From Atherix ibis (lineage: Eukaryota; Arthropoda; Insecta; Diptera; Athericidae): a stretch of DNA of 64,000 nt. Each line of letters starts with the position of its first letter. The first letter of the stretch is position 1. The notes beneath the pieces were generated by a model. That model saw nothing but the letters and a program-made list of their open reading frames with translations, was not told the DNA's origin and made no database searches. The translations under genes were made by a program, and so were the position numbers. The stretch spans positions 35,070,811-35,134,810 of the forward strand of contig OY282605.1 of the NCBI GenBank assembly GCA_958298945.1. Direction: 5' to 3'. Positions 11,116-23,197 of this stretch are shown here, one piece after another.

Positions 11116-13260
11116 TAGTTTTTTAAGATATTTTTTATAAAAAGATTCCCGACAGAGTTTGATATCATTTAGATATTTTTACATTAGTTCAGGAACAATT
11201 TTTAGATCGTTTTATCTCTTAGAATTGGCTGAAAAATATGTTTTTGCTATCAGGCTTCTAATACAATAAACAAATTATAAATAATGATTGAAAATTGTAA
11301 ACAATGCAATAATATTAATTGATTTTTTTTTCGCTTCAATATTTTTCTCATGAAGACGAATAAATAAAACGAAAGTTATAATAAAATATATTTTGTGAAA
11401 GAAAAAAAATTTAGGATTTGTTTATGCATAATATTTGTGAGGTAATTGGCTTACGCATAGGATACGATTATTCCAAGAAGGAATAACTTTGGTTTTGGAA
11501 AGTTTCTGAATTACAATTTATTGGACAGAAGAACAATGTCTTCGATGACAAAGTCTCTGCACAGCCATTAATATTCGATGTTCGAAGCATTTTGAAATCT
11601 GCACATTTGTCTGTGGTATAGGATTAAGGCATAATATCAATGAGGACACGATTTTTGGGAGAAGGAAGACGAGTTAGGATAAACAGAACAGAACATTCGA
11701 ATATCGAACACGACGATTTTGAGACAATCATACATTATGGCCCTTTTCCGATCGGGTTCGGAGGTTCTTGCGATTAATTAATTAAAAATATGCAAATTGC
11801 TTGAATATAAATTCAAATTATTAAAATGAAAATTCATCTGCTACACCCGCCACTGAAACGACTATGGAACCGATCCAGAGCAGGGGATGAGAGGCAATGT
11901 CAGTTGCTGGGTAAATACCCGATTCTTGGACTGGGACAGGCTCTGTTGCCTTATGAATTAACATTTGTTTTGTATGCATGCAAAAAGGGGAATTAATTTA
12001 AAGGGTTATATCACAGATTTGTACCAGCCGCTAGCCGTTCAGACCAACACACCCAATCCTTGGCGATGGCCACCTCTGTTTACGTCTTTCGTCTGGTATA
12101 GTACACTCCATAGGCATTCAAACTTGTATATTGAAGGTAATAAATAGAAGCGCATCTGAAAATTTGTAAGCGAAAAGATGATGCCATACATCTGAGTATT
12201 GACAACCCGCATCCGCATCAATTGCGGTGTAGAGACGTTAACTTGTTCAAGAGAAGAATTGATTCAAGTGGAAGTGAAGGACGGAATATAGTGGCCAAAA
12301 TGAATGTGAGTGGGACTTTCGGACTATTTAGATATTGTTTCAGATGTATAATTCGCCTTCGATTTGAATTTCATTCTCTACACTCGAACTGTAGAGGCAT
12401 ACAAACACACACGTTCAGTTAATAGTGAGTGAGGCATTGTATCTGCACACAATAGTCTCTGGGAATGGTTTTATTGATCGCAGAGGGCTCATTTGTGAAA
12501 TTATTGGGGCCGATATATTATTTTAGATATTATTTATGAGCTGTACCAAATTCTCATTATCTGTCCGTCTTCGTTCCGGTTTCTATCGTCTGGTCAGCAT
12601 TATTTTACCTTCGGTTTTGGAAATTCTAAAAAGATATTCACATTTCGAATGCCTTCAAATCTTTTCGTATTTCGTATGAACGCACTAAAAGGATGCATTC
12701 TAAAGGCTATTATCCGTACTATTATATTTCGGCAAGTATTCTTTTCGGGTAAATATCTAATAGCTGGTCAGGTCAGGTAGCATAGATGCATCTATTTAAT
12801 CGTGTCCTCCGACTGTGATTTATTGTTCATAATTGCAAAATTTAAACGCTCTAGATTTGCAATAAGATTAAAAATCAAGATTCGAATTAAACAAAGTGGT
12901 TGCCAATTAAAATATTCCCCTTTAAAAAAAAAAAAAAAATACCAACAACAAAAAATTCCTAATGTATCTTCTTGACTAGTCGTTGCACCGTTTCGCCGCC
13001 CACCGCAATTATAATATTGGGCAGCGCTTCAGACCTCGTGCGCTGGAATTGGCAGCTATCGACGGAATGTTCGCATCTCATAATTTCAACCTCGAATTCA
13101 TTCTTAATTGCAATAAATCATTTTTGATTTATCTTCGACTTTAATTGCAATCCTCGAAGATAACAGGAGTTAAACTAATTTCATGATGCATCATCATTTT
13201 CTTTATTGTGGATCATTTCTTTATGTTGTTTTTGCCATTTGTTTACGGAATTAATCGTTG
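11116..13260. other. Spacer, with lower-AT noncoding block 11440-13260
   Basis: AT-rich to about 11440, then a long mixed-composition block. It contains homeodomain-like words such as TTTATGAGC, TTTATTGATCG and ATTGCAATAAATCATT. ORFs are short, on both strands, and match nothing I know. No transposon similarity was seen. A cis-regulatory role is possible but unproven. Confidence 0.35.
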
Positions 13261-14095
13261 CCAAAAGATATCCAAAAATTTATAAAATATTCTTTTATTG
13301 GTGGTACGAGTAGCAAGCTATTCTGATTATAAGAACCAATTAAGTTAAAAGCACGAATCAAATTACCAAGAATATAATTAAAACTTTTTTTTTTCTTTTC
13401 TTTATAGAGAATTATTGTTTTTTTTAAATTTTAACATTTTATAATTAATATACATTTTTAATTAAATGAAAAAAAAAACAATTCTTCGAAATAGCATAAT
13501 TTTGTGCATATTAATCTGAAATTTTATTTACAATAGATTTAATTTCCTTTTTCCGTATTCCGTAATAATTTTCGAAAAATAAAAACAAAAAAAAATTATA
13601 TCGATTATAGAGTATTACGAAATTTGTTATATTTTTTTTTATAATTTTTTTATAATGAATATTTAATCAAATTAATATTAAATGAAATGAACATTATTGC
13701 TATAGGAAATAAGTAATAAAAATTTAACGATCATAGGAGGAGGAAAAAAGTATTTTTCGAATTTGTAAATAATTTTTTTTAAAATTTATTAAAAACAAAA
13801 TTAATGAATAATTCGTTGGATGGAGAAAAAAAAATTCCTAAAACAGACATCAAATAAAATGGCATACAATATTTGTTTGCATTTATTTTGTAAATATTCC
13901 ATTTGAGAAATTTTAACAGAACAGAACAGATCAGTCTGTCAATGATAACAATACAAACATTTCTTATAATATAAGTTCAAAAATGTTTATTTTAATACAT
14001 ATGAAAATTGAATGGTAAAGCATAATTTAGTAACCTGATGATAAATTTCGTATGTTTTGAAGAAGAAGAAAAACCTAAAGAAAATTCTCTAAGAG
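13261..14095. other. AT-rich spacer, nothing recognised
   Basis: Poly-A/T-rich DNA with no reading frame or repeat family that I recognise. Confidence 0.5.
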
Positions 14096-16010
14096 TACAT
14101 TTAATAGAGTTTAGTTGTGTTTGATTAGTTTAGTGATTCCGCGCAGTTTCAAGCCTGAATAATACGACTAGATACAAAACCTAATTATCGAACTAGTTCG
14201 ATTTTAGCCGTCGGGTGGTTACGAATCCACTTAAAATTTTAATCGAAAATGCATTCGCACTCGTTGTCAGCATCACCATTTTAAGCAGAATTATCGCAAC
14301 GGCTAGAATGTGCCGCCTTCGGCCAAAAATGGCCATCTAAATATGATAGAAGCAACTTTGAACTGAACTGAAACAACAGAAGAATGACCATAAGACCACC
14401 TCGCCAAGAACGAGGAAATGAATTCAACTTGAACTAATCTGTTGTATGTTGAAGAGTGTGGACGGCTGATTGCGATGTGGTGATCCCTCTGCGTCCGCAA
14501 CTAGAGCAGAATTTGTTCTCTGGCCACTTTCTTGATGGAAAGGGTGAAAGGACCGAACTACTATATTCTGGCTACCAAGAGCAGATAACCCATTGACCAC
14601 TTCGTTTGCTGAACATCAAATGTGAATTAGTGCACTTCGGTGTGCATGCATAATGCAAGCATAATTTGCTCGCAAGGAGCAACTCCGACTCGATCTTTTG
14701 AGTTCCTCGCCAACCACCGCAAAGACTAAACTCATATTTCCCCACATGTTCAGTCCATACACATTCCTATCATTTAGCACTGGCCACAACACCTACCTAT
14801 CTACTTACCTAAACATCACAGTATATCAGAATAGATGTCGGAATATCTAATTGCAAAATGCATAATAGTCTCCGCAAGTAATATGAATATCGATGTACGA
14901 GTACGTATCCTCGAAACTAGCTCTTACGTACCCGTGAACTTTATCTCACAGAGGAACTATTTGTTTGCTGGACATTAGAGTACTAACCACTGTTCTATGG
15001 GGGAAAATTTTTCGTAATCGAATCCTCTCAGCGTCCAATTGGTAAGCAGTTGCCCAAGAGGAGGCTACGAACGAACCAAACTGGATGCAACCCGTACTTT
15101 CGTCCAACATGGTAATTAGCTAGCCATTGAAATACTTGTCCGTGTTCGGGTTGTATCTTTTATGAACAGAAGATCATCGTTAATTGTGAAACAATATATT
15201 AAGAACAATGCACTAATCAGATAAGGACGAAAACATTCACCGTTCGCTATGAAAATTCGATTATTATTATTCACTTTAGTACTTTTCATTTATATCGGAA
15301 CTATTTTCATAAAATACGACTGCAGCTATTAGGATACGAGTAGATTCATAGGTCAAATGAGTATCTTTTCTAATGATAAGCATAATAATTTTTTTTTCCC
15401 GAACAAAAATAAAACTTATTTTATACTATGGACTTTTTTTTCATTTATCAATTTTAAGTAAAAGTCATTTAAAATTAGAGCTGAAAGAATATTCAACGTT
15501 AACTTTATGTGAATTAATTTTTTTACGATATTTACGATAAAATTTTAAGCAATAAGTGTGTTTAAATTAATATGTTAATCTATTTTTAAAATATAAGATT
15601 ATCGATTTTGTAGTTTGCCAAGCATAGTTTTGTCATTTAACAGTTTTCAAATATTTTTGGTATTTAAAATATTAGCGAATAAGTTTAAAACTTTCCATTT
15701 TATATTATGGATTATTTTTCTACCATATATAAGATAAAGAGATAATTTTTGTCCCTGTCATCATTTTAAAACCATTACAATTTTGAGGGAATGCTCAAAA
15801 TTCAAACGTAGGGTGACAAATGGCATGTATTTGTCGATGTTAAAATTTTAACCCTTACAATCTTTAAGGGAATGTACGAAATTCCGACGATCGGCAACAA
15901 ATCCATATGTCTAATTTAATCTAGTACTGTCACACATTTCAGTCTTCGGTTATGTGGCAGCAGCATTGAAAATAAAATCAAAGACAAGATAAATGTATAT
16001 AAGAGGGTAA
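14096..16010. other. Lower-AT noncoding block then AT-rich spacer
   Basis: From 14100 to about 15360 the sequence is of mixed composition without simple repeats and without a credible ORF. From 15360 to 16010 it becomes AT-rich again. Nothing was recognised in either part. Confidence 0.4.
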
Positions 16011-16014
16011 GTAA

Positions 16015-16470
16015 ACCCTAAGAGTATGAAAACTTACCGTAGCTCAATGAGCAGAGTACAACCTGCAGTACACTTAAAACATAAATTGGTACTACGGGAA
16101 TCGGGGTGCCCCATGATGTTAAGCCACACTGTGCCTGACAATGGTTAGGCGCCTTAGGCAGTAGCGTAGTAGCTGGGGTTAGTATATCTAAGCAGTGACA
16201 ACGCCCGAGAATTATCTCGGGCATTGTCACTGCTTATGACAGTAGAGGTTTGGATAGGCCTCACCACTAATAGTTGGAGTAATCAGTTTGTAACTGGTTA
16301 CTGACTGTAAACTGCCAGTAATGGTGGTGCGTTGATTGAGCGTAATTCAATACCTTTGGTCGTAGGCTTAGATTATACCATAGAAGAACTGGATAGTCCT
16401 CTACACAAAAATTATGACCGAATTTTGTTGACAATAAATTCGTAGAACGCACGAATGCCATTGAAGCGTT
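16015..16470. repeat. Unidentified lower-AT block with central palindrome
   Basis: A sharply bounded stretch of about 450 bases has more G and C than its surroundings and a near-perfect hairpin in its middle (16189-16236). Short ORFs antisense to it show no known domain. The abrupt composition change suggests an inserted repeat of unknown type. I could not find terminal repeats or a target duplication. Confidence 0.35.
16189..16236. repeat. 22-bp hairpin around GCCCGAGA
   Basis: Arm 16189-16210 and arm 16215-16236 are reverse complements with one mismatch and a 4-base centre. The GC-rich core GCCCGAGA/TCTCGGGC makes a very stable hairpin, unusual in this AT-rich context. Confidence 0.8.
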
Positions 16471-18180
16471 TCGTTTAAAACTATTTTGATAACATATGTG
16501 ATGTTATTTATGCACAAACAAAACTTAAACAGATTTTTTAAATATTTCGGGTTTTGTTGTTAGATCGAATTAGTTTTGGAAATTTACAATAAAACACAAT
16601 ATTCTATTTTAAAATATTATTTATTTATTTATTATATTTTCATTTTATTTATTAAAAAAAAACTTTATTTATAAATTGGAAGAGTACAAATAAAAATATA
16701 AATTACAAGTTAAAAAAACCATTCCAAAAATGCAAAATGAATTAAATTTGAGAATGTGGTATTATATTGAAATTAAAACCACACCACAAACTTAGTAAAT
16801 ATAAATTTTAATGTTAAACAAGCATTCGCAGATAATGAGAGCTTCTTTATAATATAAATGTGTGTTTGTAAATTAAAATGGTAATTTAAATAGGCATGTT
16901 CATTTGAATTACATTAAAAAATAAAGCATTAATTAGAAAGAATATTACATCAAATTCTTAATAATATAGAAGTTAATCGTATACAACATTGTAGCAAATG
17001 CTTTAAAACTAAATTAAAAGTTAGAAAATTTAATGTACTTAAATAATTAGCAACTAATATTATTTAGTTAATGCATTACAAAATGGTCTAATAGAGCAAG
17101 CGAAAGCACAAATACAAAAATTTATATTTAAATAATAAACCTACCGAATGGAAATTTGTTCTTTTAAATTTTCTTACACACACTTTACATACGCCGGCAC
17201 TGAACTACACATATTTCCTGGTAAACATTGAACTGTCAATATCACATTTGTTTAAATTTTTTGAAAAACGAACTTTTCACATTTTTAACACTTTTTGGAC
17301 AAAATAAATCATTAAAAGCCATTTAAAAACATTTTAAACTAAATTCTTGTTAATTGCTGTAGTAAAATTGAAGACGTCAACTTACCGGCTTCCTTATTCC
17401 GTTGAATTACCAGCAACCCTTTATAAAACACTTCATTTTTTTTATTAAATATTATCAACAATATAAATATTTATATACAATAAATACTTCAAAAAAAAAA
17501 TGAAAACTACTCTTTTACTTGCACTTTTCGATAAGTACCAAATAACAACTGTAAATACATTACGGTATGCTACCACTTTCATGGAGAATTGCTTGTTTAA
17601 AAACTCTCCGAAAGTCTACAAAGTTGAGACGATTGATATTTACGAATTACGTGTATATAATAAACCTACAATACAATTGCATTTCATATGGAAAGATTGT
17701 ATAAAAAATTAAAAAATTTCATGTCGTTGTGTTTAAATTGTACTTTTGTTTCAATGATTATTAGTTATGCTTTTGGAATTCAATAAATTTCTATTACGAA
17801 AACTAGATATCAGTGGTTGTCATGTTTACATAAAAAAATCTACACAAAAGTATACAAGCGTTACGATTTCTTGCCGCTTCTGCAATAATTAAGCCAGAAA
17901 ATTGCGTATACATATACGAAAATCTTACGTATGGGCCTATCTAGGTATTTTTAATCTAAGGTCGTAGGTGACTCGTTGTTTTATGTTTAATGACAGATAA
18001 GTCACGTTAAATAATATATTACTACTGATCTGATATTTTGTTACTTGTTGCAATTGTGTTTAATTTATTGAGTCGGGCGAAATCCATTAATTTTTTACAG
18101 CAACCGTCGTTGTCGATGTCGTTGTCATCGTAATTGTGTACTTACCTATGTGTATGATAATTAAGTACTGGAATAATAGT
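16471..18180. other. AT-rich spacer, nothing recognised
   Basis: AT-rich DNA. A 70-codon ATG-started frame at 17500-17712 has no recognisable domain, and AT-rich DNA of this length gives such frames by chance. No repeat family was recognised. Confidence 0.45.
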
Positions 18181-18199
18181 CTTTGGATGCTGATATTTT

Positions 18200-18600
18200 G
18201 AACAAAATATTTTTCAGCCTTGTGGTTTATTTCTCGCATTTTACATCATATATGGGGCTGTAATAACTGACGAGTTATTGTGGAGAAGCCATTGTATCCA
18301 CGAAAAATGATTCTTTGGTATGAATTTCGGTTGAACAAAATATTTTTTTAGCCTTGAGGTTCCTTTCTCGGAATATACATCATATATGGGGCTCTAATAA
18401 CTGACGAGTTATTGTGGAGCAGCCATTGTATTCACGAAAAATGATTCTTTGGTATGAATTTCGGTTGAACAAAAAATTTTTCAGCCTTGAGGTTCATATC
18501 TCGCATTATACATCATGGATGAGGCTCTAATAACTGACGAGTTATTGTGGAGAAGCCATTGTATCCACGAAAAATGATTCTTTGGTATGAATTTCGGTCC
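18200..18600 (+). repeat. Three tandem copies of a 133-134 bp transposase segment
   Basis: GAACAAAA-starting units begin at 18200, 18333 and 18467 and are nearly identical to each other. Each unit ends with the sequence encoding EKPLYPRKMILWYEF. Only the last unit runs on into the GVIG segment, so the array arose by tandem duplication inside an existing transposase sequence. Confidence 0.9.
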
Positions 18601-18704
18601 AAAGGTGTCATTGGCACGTATTTATTTGAAAATGAAAACGAAGAGACCGTTACCGTCAATTCTGACTGAGCGCTATGACCTGTATGATAACCGATTTTTG
18701 TTAG

Positions 18705-18768
18705 ACTAAACTTAACGGTTCGAATCTTGACTATTCGAATAGTCAAGATTCGAACCTTTAAGTTTAGT
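18705..18768. repeat. Near-perfect 64-bp palindrome
   Basis: Arms 18705-18736 and 18737-18768 are reverse complements with a single mismatch and no spacer. The palindrome interrupts the expected transposase reading between the GVIG segment and the LLRDKFP segment of copy B, so it looks like a local inverted duplication. Confidence 0.9.
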
Positions 18769-19300
18769 TGTCAGTTTTAAGAAAATGAGACCTCAAAACC
18801 ATTTTAACATGACAAATTTTGTCTTTATTGCGCGATAAATTTCCAGAATACGTAATTTCGAGATTTGGTGATGTCAATTGGCTGCCAGAACTTATACTCT
18901 AAATATCATATTTATATAGAAAATGAAAGTGTCTAAAAACCACCATTCGTAAAAAAACATGAAAAATTACCTTGAAAGGATGAAATTCTAGAAAAAATTT
19001 GATAGTAAGTATCTTGAAAAATTGTATTTAAAAAAAAATATTATTTATTCTATATAAAATATATGTAATATAATAAATGAAAGACTTTAAATATACTTTA
19101 ACAAATTTTACTTTCAAAAGCACAAATTCGATAAAAAAGCAACGATTTCCTAAATAATGTCAATTAAATAAAATACCAATATTTTTTGTATAATGGCAAT
19201 AAATGAGTAATAAAATTGAATAAAATTTCTATCTAAATGTAAACTCTGAATATATTTTAAGTAATTTTACTCTTCGATGCACAAATTGGATAATCCTATA

Positions 19301-20300
19301 ATATTTAAATCTTTTTAATAAGTTCATTAATTTTTTGAAATAAATAAAATCAATATTTTTTTTTCAATTCACTTATAATAATCAAATAATTATAAATAAT
19401 TTCAAATTAATTATTTACGTGATTTCGACCCAGTAACTACCATCTGCCGAATCAACGATCTCACAAAACATTTGTAAGCTTTTCGCCCTCAAATAACTTA
19501 ACGACTCTCTTCGCCTTTAAAACAATTTTTTTATAATAATTTCGCCTGTTTTTCTGTTTACTTCAATAACAAAATAATTCTGTCGCTGTCATTTACGTAA
19601 TTAAGTACGATTGTTCCGTAATATACAATATATTTTTTTTTGAAAATGTTTTCCTATTTTTTTACCAATTACACAATAACGAAAAAAAACAACATATTTT
19701 ATCAAAATTAAATGAGATATTTTAAGTGTTATTCTTTTGTATATATTTTCAGATATATTTTTTTTTATAAATTAGATAAGCTGAAATTGTTTTGATAAAG
19801 TCGATTTTTTAAATTATTCTGTTCAGAATCTTTTTAGAGTTTGTGTTGAGTGCTTGAATAGATTTTTAATAAATAAATTTAATTTGATTTTTTCAATGTA
19901 CTCGATTACTCAAATGCAATGTGTGTTCAGTGGTAAGTAATAGTTTCCCTAAGGATTATAGTAAATTTTATAAAAACTAATCTGTTAATAAATATATAAA
20001 AAAAAAATTATTATTTCCCTTATTAAAAAATTATTTTTTATTCACAATATTATGTAACAAGTGGGAACATCTTTTTTTCCTAAATATAATGCGAAATATT
20101 TAATAAGTTTAGAAAAATATTACCTAATGATTTTTTGTGTGACTAGTACCGGAAATGAAAGTATTTTTCTGAATTTTTTTAAAAGTATTTTATTGTATTT
20201 TTGTCCAACTGATCGTAACAGTGCTGAAAGGCCCGTAGTTCCTCTATTACATTCTTTTGGATCGTATCGATTGAGATTACTAAGATAACGTCCATTTAAG
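19301..20300. other. AT-rich spacer, nothing recognised
   Basis: AT-rich DNA with poly-T runs. Short ORFs have no recognisable domain. Confidence 0.5.
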
Positions 20301-20305
20301 TGATT

Positions 20306-21010
20306 TTAGATCGTTGGAAACAAAAAATATTGCATACGGACTTTGATCAGATAATTAGGAACCTTGAGATAAAGAAAGATTCTTTTTTCCGAAGAAAATT
20401 CGTTGAGGGAGATTACCGTGTTATTGGGGTGGAGTATCCAAGTATCTTTAAAGTTCAATCTAACGTAAAAAATATTTATTCTGAGCCTTTCGGGGAATGT
20501 TATTATTAGTAAATGGTCTGACCACAAAAAAGCTTTCACTCGTTCCACATTATTGTCAGTTGCCGATGTTAAGAGTCTCCGTGAGCAAGGCTTACCTTCC
20601 TCGCTATTCCAAAATTGCTTTATGCCAAGAAGTGACTGCAATGTGCGATCTAACGCGAAGTACCCTTTTATCTGACCTTTCGAAGAACTTAGTTTTTTCC
20701 TGAAGACACAATAGCTACAACCCATTCCATATTTTCATCAGTTTTCGATGTCAAAGGCATCCTTAAGCGAGGTTCATCTGCAATACTTCTCGGTTCCCCA
20801 AAATGGCTTTATTCCACAGAAAATCTTATGCTTTTAAACATAAAATTTGATGTCAAATTATCACGGTTCCATTTTTTGTAAGGCACTTCCAAGGTCCAGC
20901 TTCACTCATAACGCTCTTTAGGATCGCTCACTTACCGAATGAGGTTGAAACTTGCACTGCACGTCTTGTACAAGCTATGTTGAGAGTGTTAGTATTGCCA
21001 GATCACTCTC
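20306..21010 (-). mobile_element. Mariner-family remnant X1 with doubled N-terminal segment
   Basis: On the minus strand a 139-codon open stretch (20725-20306) contains RRLLTSATDNNVERVKAF. This matches the linker between the two DNA-binding helices of mariner transposases (RPSTSTDENVERVRELV type). A second, more diverged version lies upstream on the same strand at about 20855-20712 and reads MPLTSKTDENMEWV. The 5' part (21010-20880) resembles 54920-54810 of remnant X3. No catalytic motif was found, so this is an N-terminal relic. Confidence 0.55.
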
Positions 21011-21179
21011 ATATATCCCATATCTTTCTAATTGAAAAATTGTTTAATTTACTGAATTTTTAAATGTGAAATTTGGTTTTTTTTATTTCATACATGGTTT
21101 TTCAATAAGAGTAATAGGTTTTTTTTTCTTTAAATAAAATATAAAAGAAATGTGGCAGAGCAACATTGATTATTTTATT

Positions 21180-21640
21180 CGAAACTATAAAAATAACATA
21201 CTTCAAATGGCCATTTCTGCTCCGTTTACAGAACCGAATGTGATGGTTTCAATTTTTCTATCCACCACCTTGAATTCAATTTTAATGCATCAATGGTGGC
21301 TGATTTATTGACATAGACCAATGCTTTAAATAATCCTACAAGAAGATTTCCAAATGTGTTAAATAACGACTTCTTTGTAGCCATTGCATATCTGCATTTC
21401 TTGAAATTATTGACTCGCCAAACCATTGACAGTAACAGTAACTTCTTCCTTATTTAAAAAAAAATAAGGACGGATAATGCTACTTTGCTATTTTCGGAAT
21501 GTATAAGTTCATCGTGAATAATTTGTGGATTGGTTTCAGCCCAGTAATGACATTTTTGTTAGTTTATCGATCCAAGGAAAAACAGCAAAATCAACAAATT
21601 CAGAGCGAATGCGATGGTCTAACAGCTATAATTCTTATAT
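21180..21640 (-). mobile_element. Tc1/mariner transposase fragment (copy F)
   Basis: Minus-strand translation gives KCHYWAETNPQIIH (about 21565-21520), then EEVTVTVNG (about 21455-21425), then KALVYVNKSATIDALKLN (about 21335-21280). In order these match the NKQNCRIW..NP, AVTVNGERY and VYVNKPATIQELKDNI parts of WFQQDGATCHT-type transposases. The central catalytic part is missing, so this is an internally deleted relic. Confidence 0.55.
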
Positions 21641-21946
21641 GATGTATATGATGAGAATTTTGTAATTATCTAATCCGAAATCCAGTAGTAAAATACGCCA
21701 TGTTATTTACTACCATACAAACATTGTAGAAAGAAAGATTGCGTTCAAACTATACACAATTCGACGGAGTGCGCATAATAAGCCGATTATTACGAGCACA
21801 AATTGGATGAAGTGCACGATAAGTTGCAATAAAAAAACGATTATTTTGATAAATTTCAAGCGTTGTTGGGACGTGTTTTATTTTTGTGAATATATAGCAA
21901 ACTTTACTGAATACAACTGGCATTAGTGTAAAGTTATTTAACTTGG
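21641..21946. other. Spacer, nothing recognised
   Basis: Mixed sequence between two transposon remnants. No repeat or ORF was recognised. Confidence 0.4.
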
Positions 21947-22000
21947 TACACGAGATTTGTTCAAAAAGTATCGCGAATTTTATGTTTTTTCAAAAATTAT

Positions 22001-23008
22001 TTATTTATTCATTTTGTCTCCTTCAAAGTAATCCTCACCAGATATTATACATTTGTGCCAACGTTTTTTCCAATCCTCGACGCATTTAAAAAAAATAATT
22101 TTTTGTGATCTTGTTCAGCTCCTCCTTCGATGCCGTTTTTATCTCCTCAATCATAGCGTAGCGTCGTCCTTTCATGGGGCTCTTCAGTTTCGGGAACAAG
22201 AAAAAGTCACAGGAGGCCAGATCTGGGGAATACGGTGGCTACGGCATTATTAGTGTGTTGTTTTTGGCCAAAAATTCGCGTATAACCAACGATGCGTGAG
22301 CAGGGGCGTTATCATGGTGCAAAAGACAATTTTTGTTCTTCCACAAATCCGGGCGTTTCTGGCAGATTGCTTGGCGCAACTTGCGCATAACTTCCAGGTA
22401 ATATTCCTTATTGACCGTTCCACCCTGTGGTATCCACTCATGATCCACCACGCCCCTGCAATCGAAGAAAACTGTAAGCAAAACCTTCACATTCGACCAA
22501 ACCATAAACTTATGATCCGTCACCAGTTATGACACTCTGGAGCAAATTTAGATCGTCGCGGACAGAGTCCAACTTTGGACCAAAATTGCTAAATTTCGAC
22601 CAAAAACAGCATCCCATTAGCAATGTTAATGCGATGCTGTTTTTGGTCGAAATTGAGCAATTTTGGTACGAATTTCGCGGCGACCCTTCTCACGCATAAA
22701 TCATTGGTAAAAATCGAATGGCCAATCATATGTTTAAGTCCTCAGCAACTTCTAACCGTGATTCGACGAGTGTCCAATACTATTTTCTTCACTTCATCAA
22801 TGTTTTCGTTTGTTTTCGACGTGCTCGGTCGTCCAGCACGCTTTTCGTCGTTCACATCTTCTCGGCCCTCTGAGAACATTTTATACAACCGATAAACGTT
22901 GCTTCGGTCCAAGGTAGCTTCACCATATACCACAGTCAACTTTCGGAATGCGTCCGCGCAATTAATTTTGTTTTTCACACAAAATTTGATACATATTCTT
23001 TGATCCAT
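22001..23008 (-). pseudogene. Broken mariner transposase, C-terminal half almost intact
   Basis: The start is the ATG at 23008-23006 (MDQRICIKFCVKN), followed by EGREDVNDEKRAGRPSTSK, the N-terminal helices and linker of the CIKFCVK-type mariners. A 37-base templated insertion (22570-22606) disrupts the middle. The region after TGDGS is shortened by roughly 20 codons. From 22523 to the stop at 22001 the frame is open except for one TAG where the family has CAG. This part holds SNVKVLLTVFFDCRGVV, LLHHDNAPAHAS (second catalytic Asp), PPYSPDLASCDFFLF (third Asp) and the VEDWKKRWHKCIISGEDYF tail. Confidence 0.88.
22570..22667. repeat. 35-bp inverted repeat from snap-back duplication
   Basis: Arms 22579-22613 and 22633-22667 are reverse complements apart from one base, with a 19-base loop. 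On the minus strand the second arm is normal transposase sequence. The first arm beyond CAGCATC is extra sequence inserted between the codons for ANGML and DSVRDD. The 7-base CAGCATC/GATGCTG inverted pair at the hairpin base would have primed the copying. Confidence 0.85.
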
Positions 23009-23197
23009 TTTTTGGAATGAGCAAAAATCGAAGACTAGCCAAAACACTACTAGCCTTAACTGAACATTCAAAATGGCCGAACTTGTCGGCATAAGTGAGA
23101 GACATGATACCAACATAACGCTACAAAAAATCGAAGATCGAATATACGTTACCCGCGGAAATTCAAAATTCGTGATACTTTTTGAACAGACCTCGTA

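Larger units (their letters stand above)
18181..19300 (+). mobile_element. Decayed Tc1/mariner element (copy B) with internal triplication
   Basis: Plus-strand translation of 18551-18640 gives EKPLYPRKMILWYEF then GVIGTYLFENENE. These match the EKPMHPQKVTVWCGF and GIIGPYFFENE segments of WFQQDGATCHT-type insect transposases. About 18825-18895 gives LLRDKFPEYVISRFGDVNW, the region before the third catalytic Asp. The segment between the first catalytic motif and GVIG is repeated three times (18200-18600). A palindrome occupies 18705-18768. The 3' end near 19264-19300 (GCACAAATTGGATAATCC) matches the terminal repeat of the related copies. Stops are frequent, so the copy is inactive. Confidence 0.7.
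21949..23195 (-). mobile_element. mariner-like element 2, nearly full length with both TIRs
   Basis: The left end reads CGAGATTTGTTCAAAAAGTA (21951-21970). The complement of the right end reads CGAGGTCTGTTCAAAAAGTA (23195-23176). Identity continues for more than ten bases, giving TIRs of about 30 bp. TA flanks both ends (21947-21948 and 23196-23197). The length of about 1.25 kb is typical. The minus-strand transposase is broken but well preserved in its C-terminal half. A truncated relative with the same 5' end lies at 30110. Confidence 0.88.

Noticed and set aside
18713..18726. tRNA box B-like GGTTCGAATC
   Set aside because: It is part of the palindrome at 18705-18768, and no tRNA fold or box A is present.
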